From assembly GCA_019358945.1 (NCBI GenBank), contig JAHHIE010000020.1, forward strand, positions 35,542 through 99,541: a stretch of 64,000 bases of DNA. The letters are read 5' to 3'. Positions 36,284-45,215 of the stretch are shown here, in pieces. This DNA is from Stenomitos rutilans HA7619-LM2. Its GTDB lineage: Bacteria > Cyanobacteriota > Cyanobacteriia > Leptolyngbyales > Leptolyngbyaceae. The first letter of the stretch is position 1; the number at the start of each line of letters is the position of its first letter. The notes under the pieces were generated by a model. That model worked only from the letters and a program-made list of their open reading frames with translations, did no database searches and was not told the origin of the DNA. Made by a program: the position numbers and the translations under genes.

Positions 36284-38957
36284 GCGGATCGTCTCCCACG
36301 CTACGCTGGACATGTCGATGTTCCACATTTTGTAGAATCATGGCGGCGACCAAACCTGTCCAACCTGTTTGATGGCTGGCTCCCAGACCTGCGCCATTAT
36401 CGCCATGAAAATATTCATGGAAGAGGATTAAATTACGCCAGTGTGGATCAGTTTGAAAGGTCTCCAAGTTCCCATAAACGGGACGTTTTCCCGCTTCATC
36501 AGGTTCAAAAATGGCGACTAAGCGATGGGAAAGCTCGATCGCCACCTCTCGCAGCGTCATTTCGTGACCCGATCCAGTGGGATATTCTACTTTAAACTTG
36601 TCACCAAAATACTCGTAGAACCGCCAGAGGGCTTCGATAATCAGGTAGTTAACGGGAAACCAAATGGGGCCGCGCCAGTTGGAATTGCCCCCAAAAAGAC
36701 CTGTGGTAGATTCGGCTGGTTCATAGCGCACACAGTAATCATGTTCACCCTCATGCAGCATATAGGGATGATCTAGATGGACTTTCGACAAGGCGCGAAT
36801 GCCATGAGGACTCAGGAATTCATTCTCATCCAACAAGTAATGTAAGACGCGCTTTAACTTGGCTCCGTAGACGATCGCGAGCAGCCGTCTGGCTCCCATG
36901 CCCGGTGTTTCCATACAGGCTACTTTATTCTTTAGCTGTGGGCGATTGCGAATAAACCATTCCATGCGCCGCTTGAACCCTGGAAATTGCTGAAGCGTGT
37001 CTAATTCCAACACCGTCACGGCAAACAGCGGAATTAAGCCCACCATTGATCGCACCCTCAATGGAAACTGACGACCATCCGGCAAGTGCAGAGCATCGTA
37101 ATAAAACCCATCTTCATCATCCCAGAGAGCAATCTTTGCATCACCAATCCCATCGATCGCATCGGCAATGTAGAGAAAATGCTCAAAAAACTTGCTGGCA
37201 ATGTCTTCGTAGGCATCATCCTCTTTTGCCAACTCCAGCGCGATCGCTAGCATATTCAAACAATACATGCCCATCCAGCTCGTGCCATCAGCCTGGTTCA
37301 GATAGCCGCCTGTGGGTAATTCTTTGCTGCGATCGAAGACACCAATATTATCCAGTCCCAAAAAGCCGCCCTGAAAGACATTGTTGCCTTTCATATCTTT
37401 GCGATTGACCCACCAGGTAAAGTTCAACAGCAGTTTATGGAAAACCCGCTCTAAAAATTGGCGATCGGCACGTCCATAAAACTTTTGCTCGACCTGATAA
37501 ACTCGTAACGCAGCCCAAGCGTGAACTGGCGGATTCACATCGCTAAACGCCCATTCATACGCAGGGAGTTGTCCACTGGGCTGCATGTACCATTCGCGGG
37601 TGAGGCGATCAAGCTGTAGTTTCGCAAAGTCTGGATCGACGACAACTAACGGAATTAAGTGAAAGGCCAGATCCCACGCCGCGAACCAGGGATATTCCCA
37701 TTTGTCGGGCATGGAGAGAATGTCTTCACTAAATAAATTTGTCCAGTCGTGGTTACGCCCTGTTTTGCGTTCTGGAGGTGGGGGTGGCTGGTTGGGATCA
37801 CCCTTCAACCAGTCATACACCACGTAGTTGTAATACTGCTTGCTCCACAACATGCCCGCAAACGCCTGCCGCTGGGTGTTGCGTTCGTCCTCCGACATGG
37901 GGAAAGGGCAAATGCGCTTATAGAACGCATCGGCTTCCTGTTGACGGGTTTGAAAGATGGTGTCAAAATCTGCACCCAGTGATTCATTGAGTGCCTGCTG
38001 ATCAGACAGGCGTAGGCGAATGGTTTTAGTTTCGCCCGGTGCAAGCGTCAGTGGATAACGGGCCGCAAATTTGGTACCAATGCGATCGATATTGACAGCG
38101 TGCTGTTTGCCATGCACCACGTAATCATTGATGCCATCTTTAACATACAGTGATGGATTGCTCGTACCAAAGAGCCGTTCGTAATTGGTTTCGTTATTAG
38201 TGAAGAGCAGTTCTGCGCCGGGTTCACAGTAAAGCCAGTGAGTACCCAGAGTGGGATGATCGGCTTCCAGCACACTGACGGGTGCTTCGGTAATGACTTT
38301 GATGAAAGGTGCTTCCATCTCAGGTTGCCAGTCCCACAGGTTACGAAACCATAGAGTGGGTAACAGGTGAAGCGTTGCGGCTTCTGGCCCTCGGTTGGCG
38401 ATCGTCACCTGAATTAAGATGTCTTCTGGTGTAGCTTTGGCATATTCCACAAACACATCAAAATAACGACTTTCGGCAAAAACACCTGTATCCAGTAGCT
38501 CAAATTCCGATTCAAATTTACTTCGGCGACGATTTTCATCGACTAACTGCGTATAGGGAAACGCCTGCTGGGGATACTTATACAGGCATTTCATGTAGGA
38601 GTGGGTGGGCGTACTGTCGAGATAGAAATAATATTCTTTGACATCCTCGCCGTGATTGCCTTCACTGCCCGTCAACCCAAACAACCGCTCTTTTAAGATA
38701 GAGTCGTTGCCATTCCATAGGGCGATCGCAAAGCACAAACGCTGGCGGCTATCCGAAATCCCAGCGATACCATCTTCACCCCAGCGGTAGGCCCGCGATC
38801 GTGCCTGATCGTGTGGAAAATAATCCCAGGCGGAACCATAAGGGCTGTAGTCTTCTCGCACGGTGCCCCACTGCCGCTCACTCACGTATGGGCCCCACCG
38901 TTTCCAGTAGCGCGTGCGATCGCGATCTTCTTGTAATCGTTGTTCTTCAGCCGTCAT
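36270..38957 (-). CDS. GH63-like glucosidase
   Basis: This 895-residue protein belongs to the GH63 glucosidase group (mannosyl/glucosylglycerate hydrolase and processing-glucosidase relatives) with an (alpha/alpha)6 barrel. Visible features are [23 protein letters not shown] near the start, a [19 protein letters not shown] active-site segment, [15 protein letters not shown], and the C-terminal [15 protein letters not shown] with ETF..DPHW.NL. It lacks a signal peptide and is probably cytoplasmic. Closely related genes in cyanobacteria are annotated only as glucosidase. It is the first gene of a two-gene unit with the aquaporin; the substrate may be a compatible solute such as glucosylglycerate. 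Confidence 0.88.
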   Translation of the reverse strand: MTAEEQRLQEDRDRTRYWKRWGPYVSERQWGTVREDYSPYGSAWDYFPHDQARSRAYRWGEDGIAGISDSRQRLCFAIALWNGNDSILKERLFGLTGSEGNHGEDVKEYYFYLDSTPTHSYMKCLYKYPQQAFPYTQLVDENRRRSKFESEFELLDTGVFAESRYFDVFVEYAKATPEDILIQVTIANRGPEAATLHLLPTLWFRNLWDWQPEMEAPFIKVITEAPVSVLEADHPTLGTHWLYCEPGAELLFTNNETNYERLFGTSNPSLYVKDGINDYVVHGKQHAVNIDRIGTKFAARYPLTLAPGETKTIRLRLSDQQALNESLGADFDTIFQTRQQEADAFYKRICPFPMSEDERNTQRQAFAGMLWSKQYYNYVVYDWLKGDPNQPPPPPERKTGRNHDWTNLFSEDILSMPDKWEYPWFAAWDLAFHLIPLVVVDPDFAKLQLDRLTREWYMQPSGQLPAYEWAFSDVNPPVHAWAALRVYQVEQKFYGRADRQFLERVFHKLLLNFTWWVNRKDMKGNNVFQGGFLGLDNIGVFDRSKELPTGGYLNQADGTSWMGMYCLNMLAIALELAKEDDAYEDIASKFFEHFLYIADAIDGIGDAKIALWDDEDGFYYDALHLPDGRQFPLRVRSMVGLIPLFAVTVLELDTLQQFPGFKRRMEWFIRNRPQLKNKVACMETPGMGARRLLAIVYGAKLKRVLHYLLDENEFLSPHGIRALSKVHLDHPYMLHEGEHDYCVRYEPAESTTGLFGGNSNWRGPIWFPVNYLIIEALWRFYEYFGDKFKVEYPTGSGHEMTLREVAIELSHRLVAIFEPDEAGKRPVYGNLETFQTDPHWRNLILFHEYFHGDNGAGLGASHQTGWTGLVAAMILQNVEHRHVQRSVGDDPHGNP

Positions 38958-39397
38958 AATTTCCTTCTAAAAAATAGTCGGCGACCAATGCAAAGGCTTT
39001 TCAAAAATAATTGTTTCTGACTCAACTTTGTCGTGTCGGTAGGGTTTTACCTCCCCAGTTTCGACAAAGTCCAATTGCTTTCAAAAGGAGATAACACTGT
39101 CATTAGTACGAACCACACCGAGTCTGGTTTTTTTGATTTCAAACCAGCGTTAGAGAATGGATTCGAGTTGGCAATAAGGAGCTTTTCCAATTCCCACTTT
39201 CCGATAAAGTTCTGAAATCAGAAACAGCCCAGCAGTGCTGCATCTTGAGTGGGATACGAATGGATAACGTCTGGCTCAAGCGAGTTGCCTGCCTCTGAAG
39301 ATACAGGAGTGGGCAGCGCGTAGGCTTTTGCAAAAAACTGACAATGGCGCTGAGGACGCTGCTCTTTGCGATTTGAGCTTATTTCAATGCTACTCAA
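38958..39397. other. 440-bp gap, possible decayed coding remnant
   Basis: No intact gene is visible. On the minus strand, about 39240-39390, an open stretch would encode AKAYALPTPVSSEAGNSLEPD and ends in a stop shortly after; it has no start codon or recognisable family. The rest is AT-rich and featureless. The track ORF at 39139-39333 overlaps this in another frame and is not supported. Confidence 0.35.
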
Positions 39398-40150
39398 TTA
39401 TAGATGGGCACCCCCTGATGCTTCGATCCTCTGACCTGTAACCCAGCGGCTGTCTTCGGATGCCAGAAATGAAACAACATCAGCAATATCATCTGGCATT
39501 CCAATGCGCTTGATGGCTGAAGTCGCCAGTGTTTGTTGCTGTCCCTCCTCAGAGCGTAACCAGCCAGCGTTGAGATCAGTATCAATCGCGCCGGGAGCGA
39601 TCGTGTTCACGGTAACACCTCGTTCTCCCAGTGAAGCGGCAAGATATTGAGTCAGCACGTTAACGGCTCCCTTAGAAGCGGCGTACACGCCATAAACTGG
39701 ATAGGAGAAGCGTGTCAAACCAGTACCAAGATTGATGATTCGCCCGTTGTCGCGTAGACGGGAAAGCGCCGATTGAGTGATGAAAAACAGCCCTTTTACG
39801 TTGAGGTCAAACTGCTGATCAAATTCTTCTTCTGTCCAGTCACCAATGGGTTTTGCGATCGCAGTCCCAGCGTTATTTACCAAGACATCTAACTTGGATT
39901 CACCTGTCAAGTTGACTAGCTCAATGTCTAGTCTCTCGAACATGGCATGAATGCTAGAGACTTGAGAAACGTCGGCTTGTATAGCAATTGCCTTACTGCC
40001 TAACGCTGTAATTTCGGCAACAACTTCATCGGCTGCGGCCTGATTTTGACCATAGTGAACAATAATGGTTAACCCGTCTTTTGCCAATCGCAGCGCGATC
40101 GCACGACCTAACCCACGACTCGCGCCTGTTACAAGTGCAACTTTATTCAT
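39398..40150 (-). CDS. short-chain dehydrogenase/reductase (3-oxoacyl-ACP reductase-like)
   Basis: This 250-residue classical SDR has the NAD(P) motif TGASRGLGRAIA, the core motif VNNAGTAIA, a catalytic Tyr-Lys in YAASKGAV, and the C-terminal RWVTGQRIEASGGAHL. An Arg after the glycine motif favours NADPH. It oxidises or reduces alcohol/carbonyl groups; the substrate is unknown. It is the third gene of a minus-strand group with another SDR and a GMC oxidoreductase. Confidence 0.92.
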   Translation of the reverse strand: MNKVALVTGASRGLGRAIALRLAKDGLTIIVHYGQNQAAADEVVAEITALGSKAIAIQADVSQVSSIHAMFERLDIELVNLTGESKLDVLVNNAGTAIAKPIGDWTEEEFDQQFDLNVKGLFFITQSALSRLRDNGRIINLGTGLTRFSYPVYGVYAASKGAVNVLTQYLAASLGERGVTVNTIAPGAIDTDLNAGWLRSEEGQQQTLATSAIKRIGMPDDIADVVSFLASEDSRWVTGQRIEASGGAHL

Positions 40151-40202
40151 AGTCTCTCCTTAAAAACTTGAAAAACTTGAGAATTTGATGGAAACCACTC
40201 CG

Positions 40203-41006
40203 CTACTGTTCTTGATAGTTCCAGAGCAAGCCACCATCGACGAAAAAGGTGGTGCCTGTCACATAGTCAGATTCAGAAGAGGCTAAGAACGCGACGATCG
40301 AGGCCACATCACCGGGTTTGCCCAAGCGCCCCAGCGGAATATTTTGCAACAGTGCGCCTAGTTTTTGAGGATCGTTTAAAAGCTTGGTGTTGATGGGCGT
40401 TTCGATCGCGCCAGGAGCCACATTGTTGATGGTGATTCCTAGAGGCGCAAGCTCGATCGCCAGGTTGCGTGTCAGCATTTTCAACGCGCCTTTACTGGCA
40501 CAGTAGGCAGCAAAGTGAGGAAAGGGCAATTCTTCATGCACTGAGCTGATGTTAATGATTTTGCCGGGGCGTTTAGCTTCCCTCAAATGCTTGACAAGCG
40601 ACTGAGTGGCAAAGAAAACACCTTTAAGATTGACATCCAATACTGCATCATAATCGGCTTCAGTGACATCCCAAAAGTCAGCATTTTTTTCAATCCCGGC
40701 ATTATTGACCAGGATATCTAGCTTGCCAAAGTGGGTAATGCTATCGGCAACCATGCGCTGTACGTCTGCCATCGTGCCCAGATCAGCTTGCACTGTAAAG
40801 CCCTCGATCGAGTCGCAGTGTCCATCCACCATATGACAGCTACCACCCGCTGCTTTGACTTTCTCCAGCGTTTCTTCTGCACCCTTTGGATTCGAGCGGT
40901 AGTTGATGGCGACATTGGCTCCTTCCTCGGCTAACCGAATGGCGATCGCCTGTCCAATACCCTGACTGCTGCCCGTTACGAGCGCTACCTGACCATCTAG
41001 CCTCAT
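40203..41006 (-). CDS. short-chain dehydrogenase/reductase (glucose 1-dehydrogenase-like)
   Basis: This 267-residue SDR has TGSSQGIGQAIAIRLAEEGA for cofactor binding, VNNAGIEKNADF, the catalytic YCASKGALK and the end SDYVTGTTFFVDGG. It resembles the glucose 1-dehydrogenase group. An insertion of about 15 residues (AGGSCHMVDGHCDSIEGF) between beta3 and alpha3 is longer than usual. It is 52 bp upstream of the other SDR and 104 bp downstream of the GMC gene, consistent with an oxidoreductase operon. Confidence 0.92.
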   Translation of the reverse strand: MRLDGQVALVTGSSQGIGQAIAIRLAEEGANVAINYRSNPKGAEETLEKVKAAGGSCHMVDGHCDSIEGFTVQADLGTMADVQRMVADSITHFGKLDILVNNAGIEKNADFWDVTEADYDAVLDVNLKGVFFATQSLVKHLREAKRPGKIINISSVHEELPFPHFAAYCASKGALKMLTRNLAIELAPLGITINNVAPGAIETPINTKLLNDPQKLGALLQNIPLGRLGKPGDVASIVAFLASSESDYVTGTTFFVDGGLLWNYQEQ

Positions 41007-41110
41007 ACGATTCTCCTATTTTCAGCATTGACTAACCATGACATCTCAAATCGTTTTGGTGTTTGCAAACATTTGGATGCGCGGCACCCCGACCACTCGT
41101 GAGCAATCGC

Positions 41111-42679
41111 TTACAAACGCGCAGTTAAGTGATCAGCCACTCTTAAAGCATTAGCAATAATGGTTAACGTTGGATTAACACCAGAGTTGGAAGGGAAAAA
41201 GCTACCGTCTACTACGTAGAGATTATCAATATCATGAGTGCGACAGTTGAGGTCAAGGACAGACGTAGTGGGATCTTCGCCCAAGCGACACGTGCCACAC
41301 TGATGCCCCACCACTTGAATACCTGTGTTGTTGCGTGGATAGATACCGTGGTGCAAGTGCACGTTCTCAGCTTTATGGTCGATCGCTTTCAATACCTCTG
41401 TCCAACGATGCACCAGGCGATCGCGGGCTTTGGTATTATTGGGCGTGTAATCCAGATGCAATTTTTCTCCCTCTACGCGCACTCGATTGTCGGGATCGGG
41501 TAAATCTTCGGTTTGTAGCCACCAACCTGTAGAATGATTGGCAATTTGCTGTAGCCCAAAACCTGGGACTAATTTTGCCAGCGGAGCCAATAGGGGCGGC
41601 GCTTCAGCGGGGATCATGTCCCCAAGGACATTCCCGGTATTTTGCACTTCACCCATTGGATAGGGAAAATCAGGCTCGCCCCAGTAGAAATCATTAATGC
41701 AGATGGTTTTTTGATACACATCTGGGTTTGGAGTAATGCTGAGCTGTACCATTGCGGTGGTCAAATGTTTCATCAGGTTACGTCCGACTTGATCAGAACG
41801 ATTGGCAAGCCCGGTGGGATGACGATCGTTGGCCGATCGCAACAGCAGTGCCGCTGAGTTAATCGCACCACAAGCCACGACCACAATCCCCCCCCGAAAT
41901 AGGTGAGTCTCCCCATCAATTTCCGTCTCCACGCCTGTAATCTCTCGGCCCGATTCGCTGGTGTGCAGTCGCAGCACTTTTGCTTCCGTTTTCAGCGTGA
42001 CGTTAGGAAATTTAAGGGCAGGTGCAATCCCCTCGACTTCAGCATCGGCTTTGGCATGAACCAGGCACGGAAAACCATCACACGTATCACAGCGAATGCA
42101 TGTACTGAGGGTGCGATCGACTTCATTGAGCTTCAACCCTAACGGCAAATGGAAGGGATGCAACCCTTGCTGTGCGATCGCCTCACTCAACTGCTGCATC
42201 CGTGGCTCATGGCTAATGGGAGGATAGGCGTATTCACGGCTGCGGGCTGGTTCAGTCGGGTCTTCTCCTTGTTTGCCATGTACATCGTAAAGAACCTCTG
42301 CTTGGGTGTAGTAAGGCTCAAAGTCAGCATATTTAAGTGCCCACGCAGGTGAGAGACCATCGTAGTGTTCAACGTCTTCAAAATCCCGCTCCCGGAGGCG
42401 CAACAAGGCCGCTCCATAGACTTTGGTATTGCCGCCAACCCAGTAGCTCATTTGCGGTCGAAACGGCTTGCCATCACTGTCATACCAGTGATCAGAGGTG
42501 TGGTAGCGCTCCTTCACATATACTTCAGCCGCACTCCAATTTGCCTTTTCTTTGGGTAGGTAAGTGCCCTGCTCTAAAATCAGAATTTTCTTGCCAGTCG
42601 GAGCCAGTTTGTACGCCAGGGTGCCGCCTCCAGCTCCCGTGCCAATAATAATGAGGTCATATTGCTCATCACTGATCAT
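41111..42679 (-). CDS. GMC family FAD-dependent oxidoreductase
   Basis: This 522-residue flavoenzyme belongs to the glucose-methanol-choline oxidoreductase family. LIIIGTGAGGGTLAYKLA binds FAD, and the C-terminal HQCGTCRLGEDP and NSGVNPTLTIIANALR carry the catalytic His and Asn. A Cys-rich segment (TCIRCDTCDGFPC) in the middle looks like a possible metal or disulfide site; related bacterial sugar and polyol dehydrogenases have similar motifs. No signal peptide is visible. With the two downstream SDRs it suggests oxidation of a sugar or polyol, but the substrate is unknown. Confidence 0.92.
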   Translation of the reverse strand: MISDEQYDLIIIGTGAGGGTLAYKLAPTGKKILILEQGTYLPKEKANWSAAEVYVKERYHTSDHWYDSDGKPFRPQMSYWVGGNTKVYGAALLRLRERDFEDVEHYDGLSPAWALKYADFEPYYTQAEVLYDVHGKQGEDPTEPARSREYAYPPISHEPRMQQLSEAIAQQGLHPFHLPLGLKLNEVDRTLSTCIRCDTCDGFPCLVHAKADAEVEGIAPALKFPNVTLKTEAKVLRLHTSESGREITGVETEIDGETHLFRGGIVVVACGAINSAALLLRSANDRHPTGLANRSDQVGRNLMKHLTTAMVQLSITPNPDVYQKTICINDFYWGEPDFPYPMGEVQNTGNVLGDMIPAEAPPLLAPLAKLVPGFGLQQIANHSTGWWLQTEDLPDPDNRVRVEGEKLHLDYTPNNTKARDRLVHRWTEVLKAIDHKAENVHLHHGIYPRNNTGIQVVGHQCGTCRLGEDPTTSVLDLNCRTHDIDNLYVVDGSFFPSNSGVNPTLTIIANALRVADHLTARL

Positions 42680-43207
42680 GGTCGCTCTCCTCTTTGATAT
42701 TTGCTCACCAACGTTTGCTCAGTCACTAAGAAGAAACACTCTCAGCTACTAGTGCCACATCATTTCAGGTTACTCGTTGAATCATGAAGTCTCCGACTGC
42801 ACCCATAACAGTACCAATAGGTTCTGAGTAGCCGATGAGTGGTGCCATACAAATAGATGAAAGAAAGGTGAGGGTTAGAAAACTGTCTGGCAACGTGTTC
42901 TGTAGTCACTCATGGAATACCACAAATAACGTCTTAAAACATCCTCCAGACACGTTTGAGGTTGAACTGCTTTCCCCCCTCTACACAGAGTGGGTTTAGA
43001 CGGTACCTTTTCGGCAAAAGATCTTTGTACGTTATTTCTATACAGAATGGAAACTTCTTTGCGGGTTCGTCAGTCTCAGCTTCCACCCACACATGCGGTC
43101 AACTCCTTGCAAGGATGGGTTTTCAGTTCAAACGTTGACTGCAAACGGTGCATTACTCTCAGAGATTGCTATCTGCTGAGAACCGATTAACATTAGGAGC
43201 TTTCACT
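42680..43207. other. 528-bp gap upstream of the GMC and repeat-rich protein genes
   Basis: This is a divergent region and should hold promoters for both flanking genes. Apart from the TTAGGAG ribosome binding site before 43208 I see no repeats, RNA genes or conserved operator. The track ORFs in this region overlap in several frames and look random. Confidence 0.4.
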
Positions 43208-43579
43208 ATGAACCGCTTAATGCTTGCAGCGATCGGAGCCTTTCCGATCGTCGCTCTTTCGTGCTTGCCGAAGCCTGCTTCAGCCGAAACCGTGCCGCAA
43301 ACCGCTTTTTCGCGTGCACCCATTGTGATTGCCGATCGCGACAATAATGATTGGCGTAATAACGATCGTCGAGATAATGACCGTCGCGACAACGATCGTC
43401 GAGATAATGACTGGCGCAATAACCATCGGGATAATGACTGGCGGAATAACCGCCGTGATTACGATTGGCGGAATAACCGTCGAGACTATCAACGTCGGGT
43501 ATGGATTCCTGGTCATTGGGAACGCGGGTTCTTAGGGATTGGTCGCAAGTGGGTTGCGGGTCACTATGAATATCGCTAA
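43208..43579 (+). CDS. exported Asn/Asp/Arg repeat protein
   Basis: This 123-residue protein has a signal peptide (MLAAIGAFPIVALSCLPKPASA) and a central low-complexity block of about 65 residues built from NDWRNN, RRDNDRRDND and NHRDNDWRNN units. The C-terminus, RRVWIPGHWERG.....WVAGHY, resembles YXWXPGHW motifs of small exported bacterial proteins. The ATG at 43208 has TTAGGAG seven bases upstream; the track ORF starts 20 codons too early. The DNA repeats are 12-15 bp, so slippage could vary the length. It may bind anions or the cell surface, but no function is known to me. Confidence 0.75.
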   Translation: MNRLMLAAIGAFPIVALSCLPKPASAETVPQTAFSRAPIVIADRDNNDWRNNDRRDNDRRDNDRRDNDWRNNHRDNDWRNNRRDYDWRNNRRDYQRRVWIPGHWERGFLGIGRKWVAGHYEYR

Positions 43580-43594
43580 CTAGCAGCTTCCAGT

Positions 43595-43646
43595 AGACCT
43601 CCGAGGTTTTCGAAACCTCGGAGGTCTGGGAAAACCTCGGAGGTCT
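43595..43646. repeat. 33-bp REP-like palindrome plus half copy
   Basis: AGACCTCCGAGGTTTT is followed by C and its inverted partner, one 33-bp palindrome at 43595-43627 with one variant base. A direct half copy, AAAACCTCGGAGGTCT, follows at 43631-43646. It lies 15 bp after the stop of the repeat protein gene and may also act as its terminator. The family recurs at 44469, 45170 and, diverged, at 33615 and 59784. Confidence 0.88.
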
Positions 43647-43730
43647 AGAAAGTCTCGATGGATGGAAATAGGTTGGGTTTGATGAGATCTTTGGGTTACA
43701 AAAGAGGCATCTCCTTGCCGAGCAAGCCCC

Positions 43731-44387
43731 ATGCCAGAAGACAAGCCAGAAGAACCGTATGCCTACTCGCCCACCACGATCGAGAAAGTTTTTGAATTAC
43801 TCGACAATAAGCTGGTCTCGTTCGGTGTTCCAGGGGCGTTAAGCTTTGTTGGCATTACAAAAGCCCGTGAAAATCAATGGACAGAAGCAGGCTGGTGTTT
43901 TGCAGGGGCCGCTGGGGTTTGGCTCGTCATCAAGCTTGGCAAGAAGCTATCACCCAAGCTAGAGCAGGCAATGGATGGCGCGATCGCCAGTATCGAGCGA
44001 TCGTTATCAGACCTGCGATCGGACTTTGAGGGGCAATACCTGAAGCAACAGGCAAATCTCTGTGAGGAATTTACAACTGAAGGCTTTAACCCCGATCGCA
44101 CCGCTCTTCCTTTATTGGCAGAAGTGTTTGTGCCGTTAGAGTTGAGTGGAGCGCTGGGCATGGCTGATCCAGCAGCACCCATCGCAAAAACAAATCCTTT
44201 GCGTCAACGTGACCCCTTGCAGCGTGACTCAGTATTGCGATCGACACATTTGCGATCGGAGCATCTCAGCATTTGGGATCTGTTGGCACGATCCCAGCGC
44301 GATCGCAAATTCACTCACCTACAACCTGCAACAGTCTCTCCCCGGAGAACTTCCGTCGATTATGGGCGGGGTTTGGGTGGCGGCTGA
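43731..44387 (+). CDS. truncated N-terminus of a cyanobacterial NACHT/STAND-type protein (putative)
   Basis: This 218-residue ORF begins TIEKVFELLDNKLVSFGVPGA and has a hydrophobic segment around EAGWCFAGAAGVWLVIKLG. The second half, EEFTTEGFNPDRTALPLLAEVFVPLEL and IWDLLARSQRDRKFTHLQ, resembles what precedes the P-loop in cyanobacterial NACHT-type STAND ATPases. No P-loop or NACHT domain follows: the frame ends within 25 residues in a Gly-rich tail, and the +1 frame stays open to 44466. I read it as a gene truncated by deletion or frameshift beside the REP/RAYT insertion. A short intact gene remains possible. Confidence 0.55.
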   Translation: MPEDKPEEPYAYSPTTIEKVFELLDNKLVSFGVPGALSFVGITKARENQWTEAGWCFAGAAGVWLVIKLGKKLSPKLEQAMDGAIASIERSLSDLRSDFEGQYLKQQANLCEEFTTEGFNPDRTALPLLAEVFVPLELSGALGMADPAAPIAKTNPLRQRDPLQRDSVLRSTHLRSEHLSIWDLLARSQRDRKFTHLQPATVSPRRTSVDYGRGLGGG

Positions 44388-44468
44388 TTGGTTTTCGGTC
44401 TGGGTAGAGGGGGGTGTCTTTTCTCTCGCGCAGAGAATTGTGAAGTGTAGCACATCGCAGTCCTAGAC

Positions 44469-44501
44469 AGACCTCCGAGGTTTTCAAAACCTCGGAGGTC
44501 T
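44469..44501. repeat. 33-bp REP-like palindrome, left flank of the RAYT gene
   Basis: This is a perfect 33-bp palindrome with the arm AGACCTCCGAGGTTTT and a single central C. It lies 17 bp beyond the reconstructed end of the RAYT reading frame. Confidence 0.92.
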
Positions 44502-44517
44502 AAGCCCCCACGGGTGT

Positions 44518-44694
44518 CTAACCTACATCCAGCATGAGCGTTTTGAGGGTTGTCACGAACTCATTGGTGATGGGAGCCAGAGGCCGATCGCCCGATTCCA
44601 AAAACACCTGAATCTCTGCCTCAGAGACCAATGGTTGTAAGATATCGAGCCTGGGTAAGGTGCCCGATCGCAGCCCAGCGTACTCAAGGTAACT
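44518..44694 (-). pseudogene. frameshifted C-terminal part of the RAYT
   Basis: After the RAYT ORF stops at 44684, the neighbouring frame on the same strand continues without a stop as SYLEYAGLRSGTLPRLD, then about 35 more residues to TAG at 44518. Relatives usually read DWEFSSY..Y.G at this point, so removing one base from the CCC run (GGG at 44695-44697) restores one frame of about 197 residues. This is strong evidence of a single-base frameshift, either a mutation or a sequencing error. Confidence 0.75.
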
Positions 44695-45112
44695 GGGAAA
44701 ACTCCCAGTCCTTTGGATGAGACACCAGCCCAGCTTTCGTTGGGTTGAGGTGAATGTACCGCGTGAGATGGTATAGATACTCGTCGCTATCTACCGCAAT
44801 TGCCTGAAATTGACCTTGAAACAACGATCCCACCCGGTTGTAGCGCCGATTCATCGCTTTGGTATACGCCACCGATAACCGTTGCATCGCTTCAGACACC
44901 GCCTCTGTTTTGCACCGTACTAACAAGTGGTAATGGTTAGGCATCAAGCAATAAGCCAGCACATCCAGAGTTTCTTCGATCAGATGTCGTCGCACCAGAC
45001 GCAAAAAGTGCAGGTAGTTTTCCCGCTCAAAGAAGATGGGATTGCGATCGTTCCCACGATTGTAGAGGTGGTAGTCATGATCCGTCTGGAACTTTACATC
45101 GCGACGCGGCAT
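44684..45112 (-). CDS. REP-associated tyrosine transposase (RAYT), frameshifted
   Basis: This 142-residue ORF is a Y1/HUH-superfamily transposase of the REP-associated (RAYT/TnpA-REP) group. YNRGNDRNPIFFERENY is the typical N-terminus, MPNHYHLLV holds the HUH metal motif (His60-x-His62), and AYTKAMNRRYNRVGSLFQGQF contains the likely catalytic Tyr83 and the RAYT signature. RAYTs cut at the foot of REP hairpins and are thought to move or maintain REP sequences. It lies between two 33-bp palindromes. The C-terminus is out of frame, so activity is doubtful unless frameshifting occurs. Confidence 0.9.
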   Translation of the reverse strand: MPRRDVKFQTDHDYHLYNRGNDRNPIFFERENYLHFLRLVRRHLIEETLDVLAYCLMPNHYHLLVRCKTEAVSEAMQRLSVAYTKAMNRRYNRVGSLFQGQFQAIAVDSDEYLYHLTRYIHLNPTKAGLVSHPKDWEFSQLP

Positions 45113-45154
45113 AAGAACGGTTTAGCTGCAACGACTCTCTTAAAATTCCCTCTT

Positions 45155-45202
45155 AGACCTCCGGATTTTAGACCTTCGAGGTTTTCAAAACCTCGGAGGT
45201 CT
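45155..45202. repeat. REP-like palindrome, right flank of the RAYT gene
   Basis: A partial copy (AGACCTCCGGA at 45155) is followed by a full 33-bp copy at 45170-45202 with one mismatch (AGACCTTCGAGG) to the left-flank copy. It lies 57 bp upstream of the RAYT start. Confidence 0.9.
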
Positions 45203-45215
45203 GTAGAGAGGCAGC

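Noticed and set aside
36263-36595. 110-aa plus-strand ORF at the aquaporin/GH63 overlap
   Set aside because: It lies antisense to two well-supported genes and has no conserved features.
43329-43535. Ile/Thr/Val-rich ORF over the repeat protein gene
   Set aside because: It is an alternative frame of the NDWRNN-encoding DNA; the signal peptide and ribosome binding site belong to the other frame.
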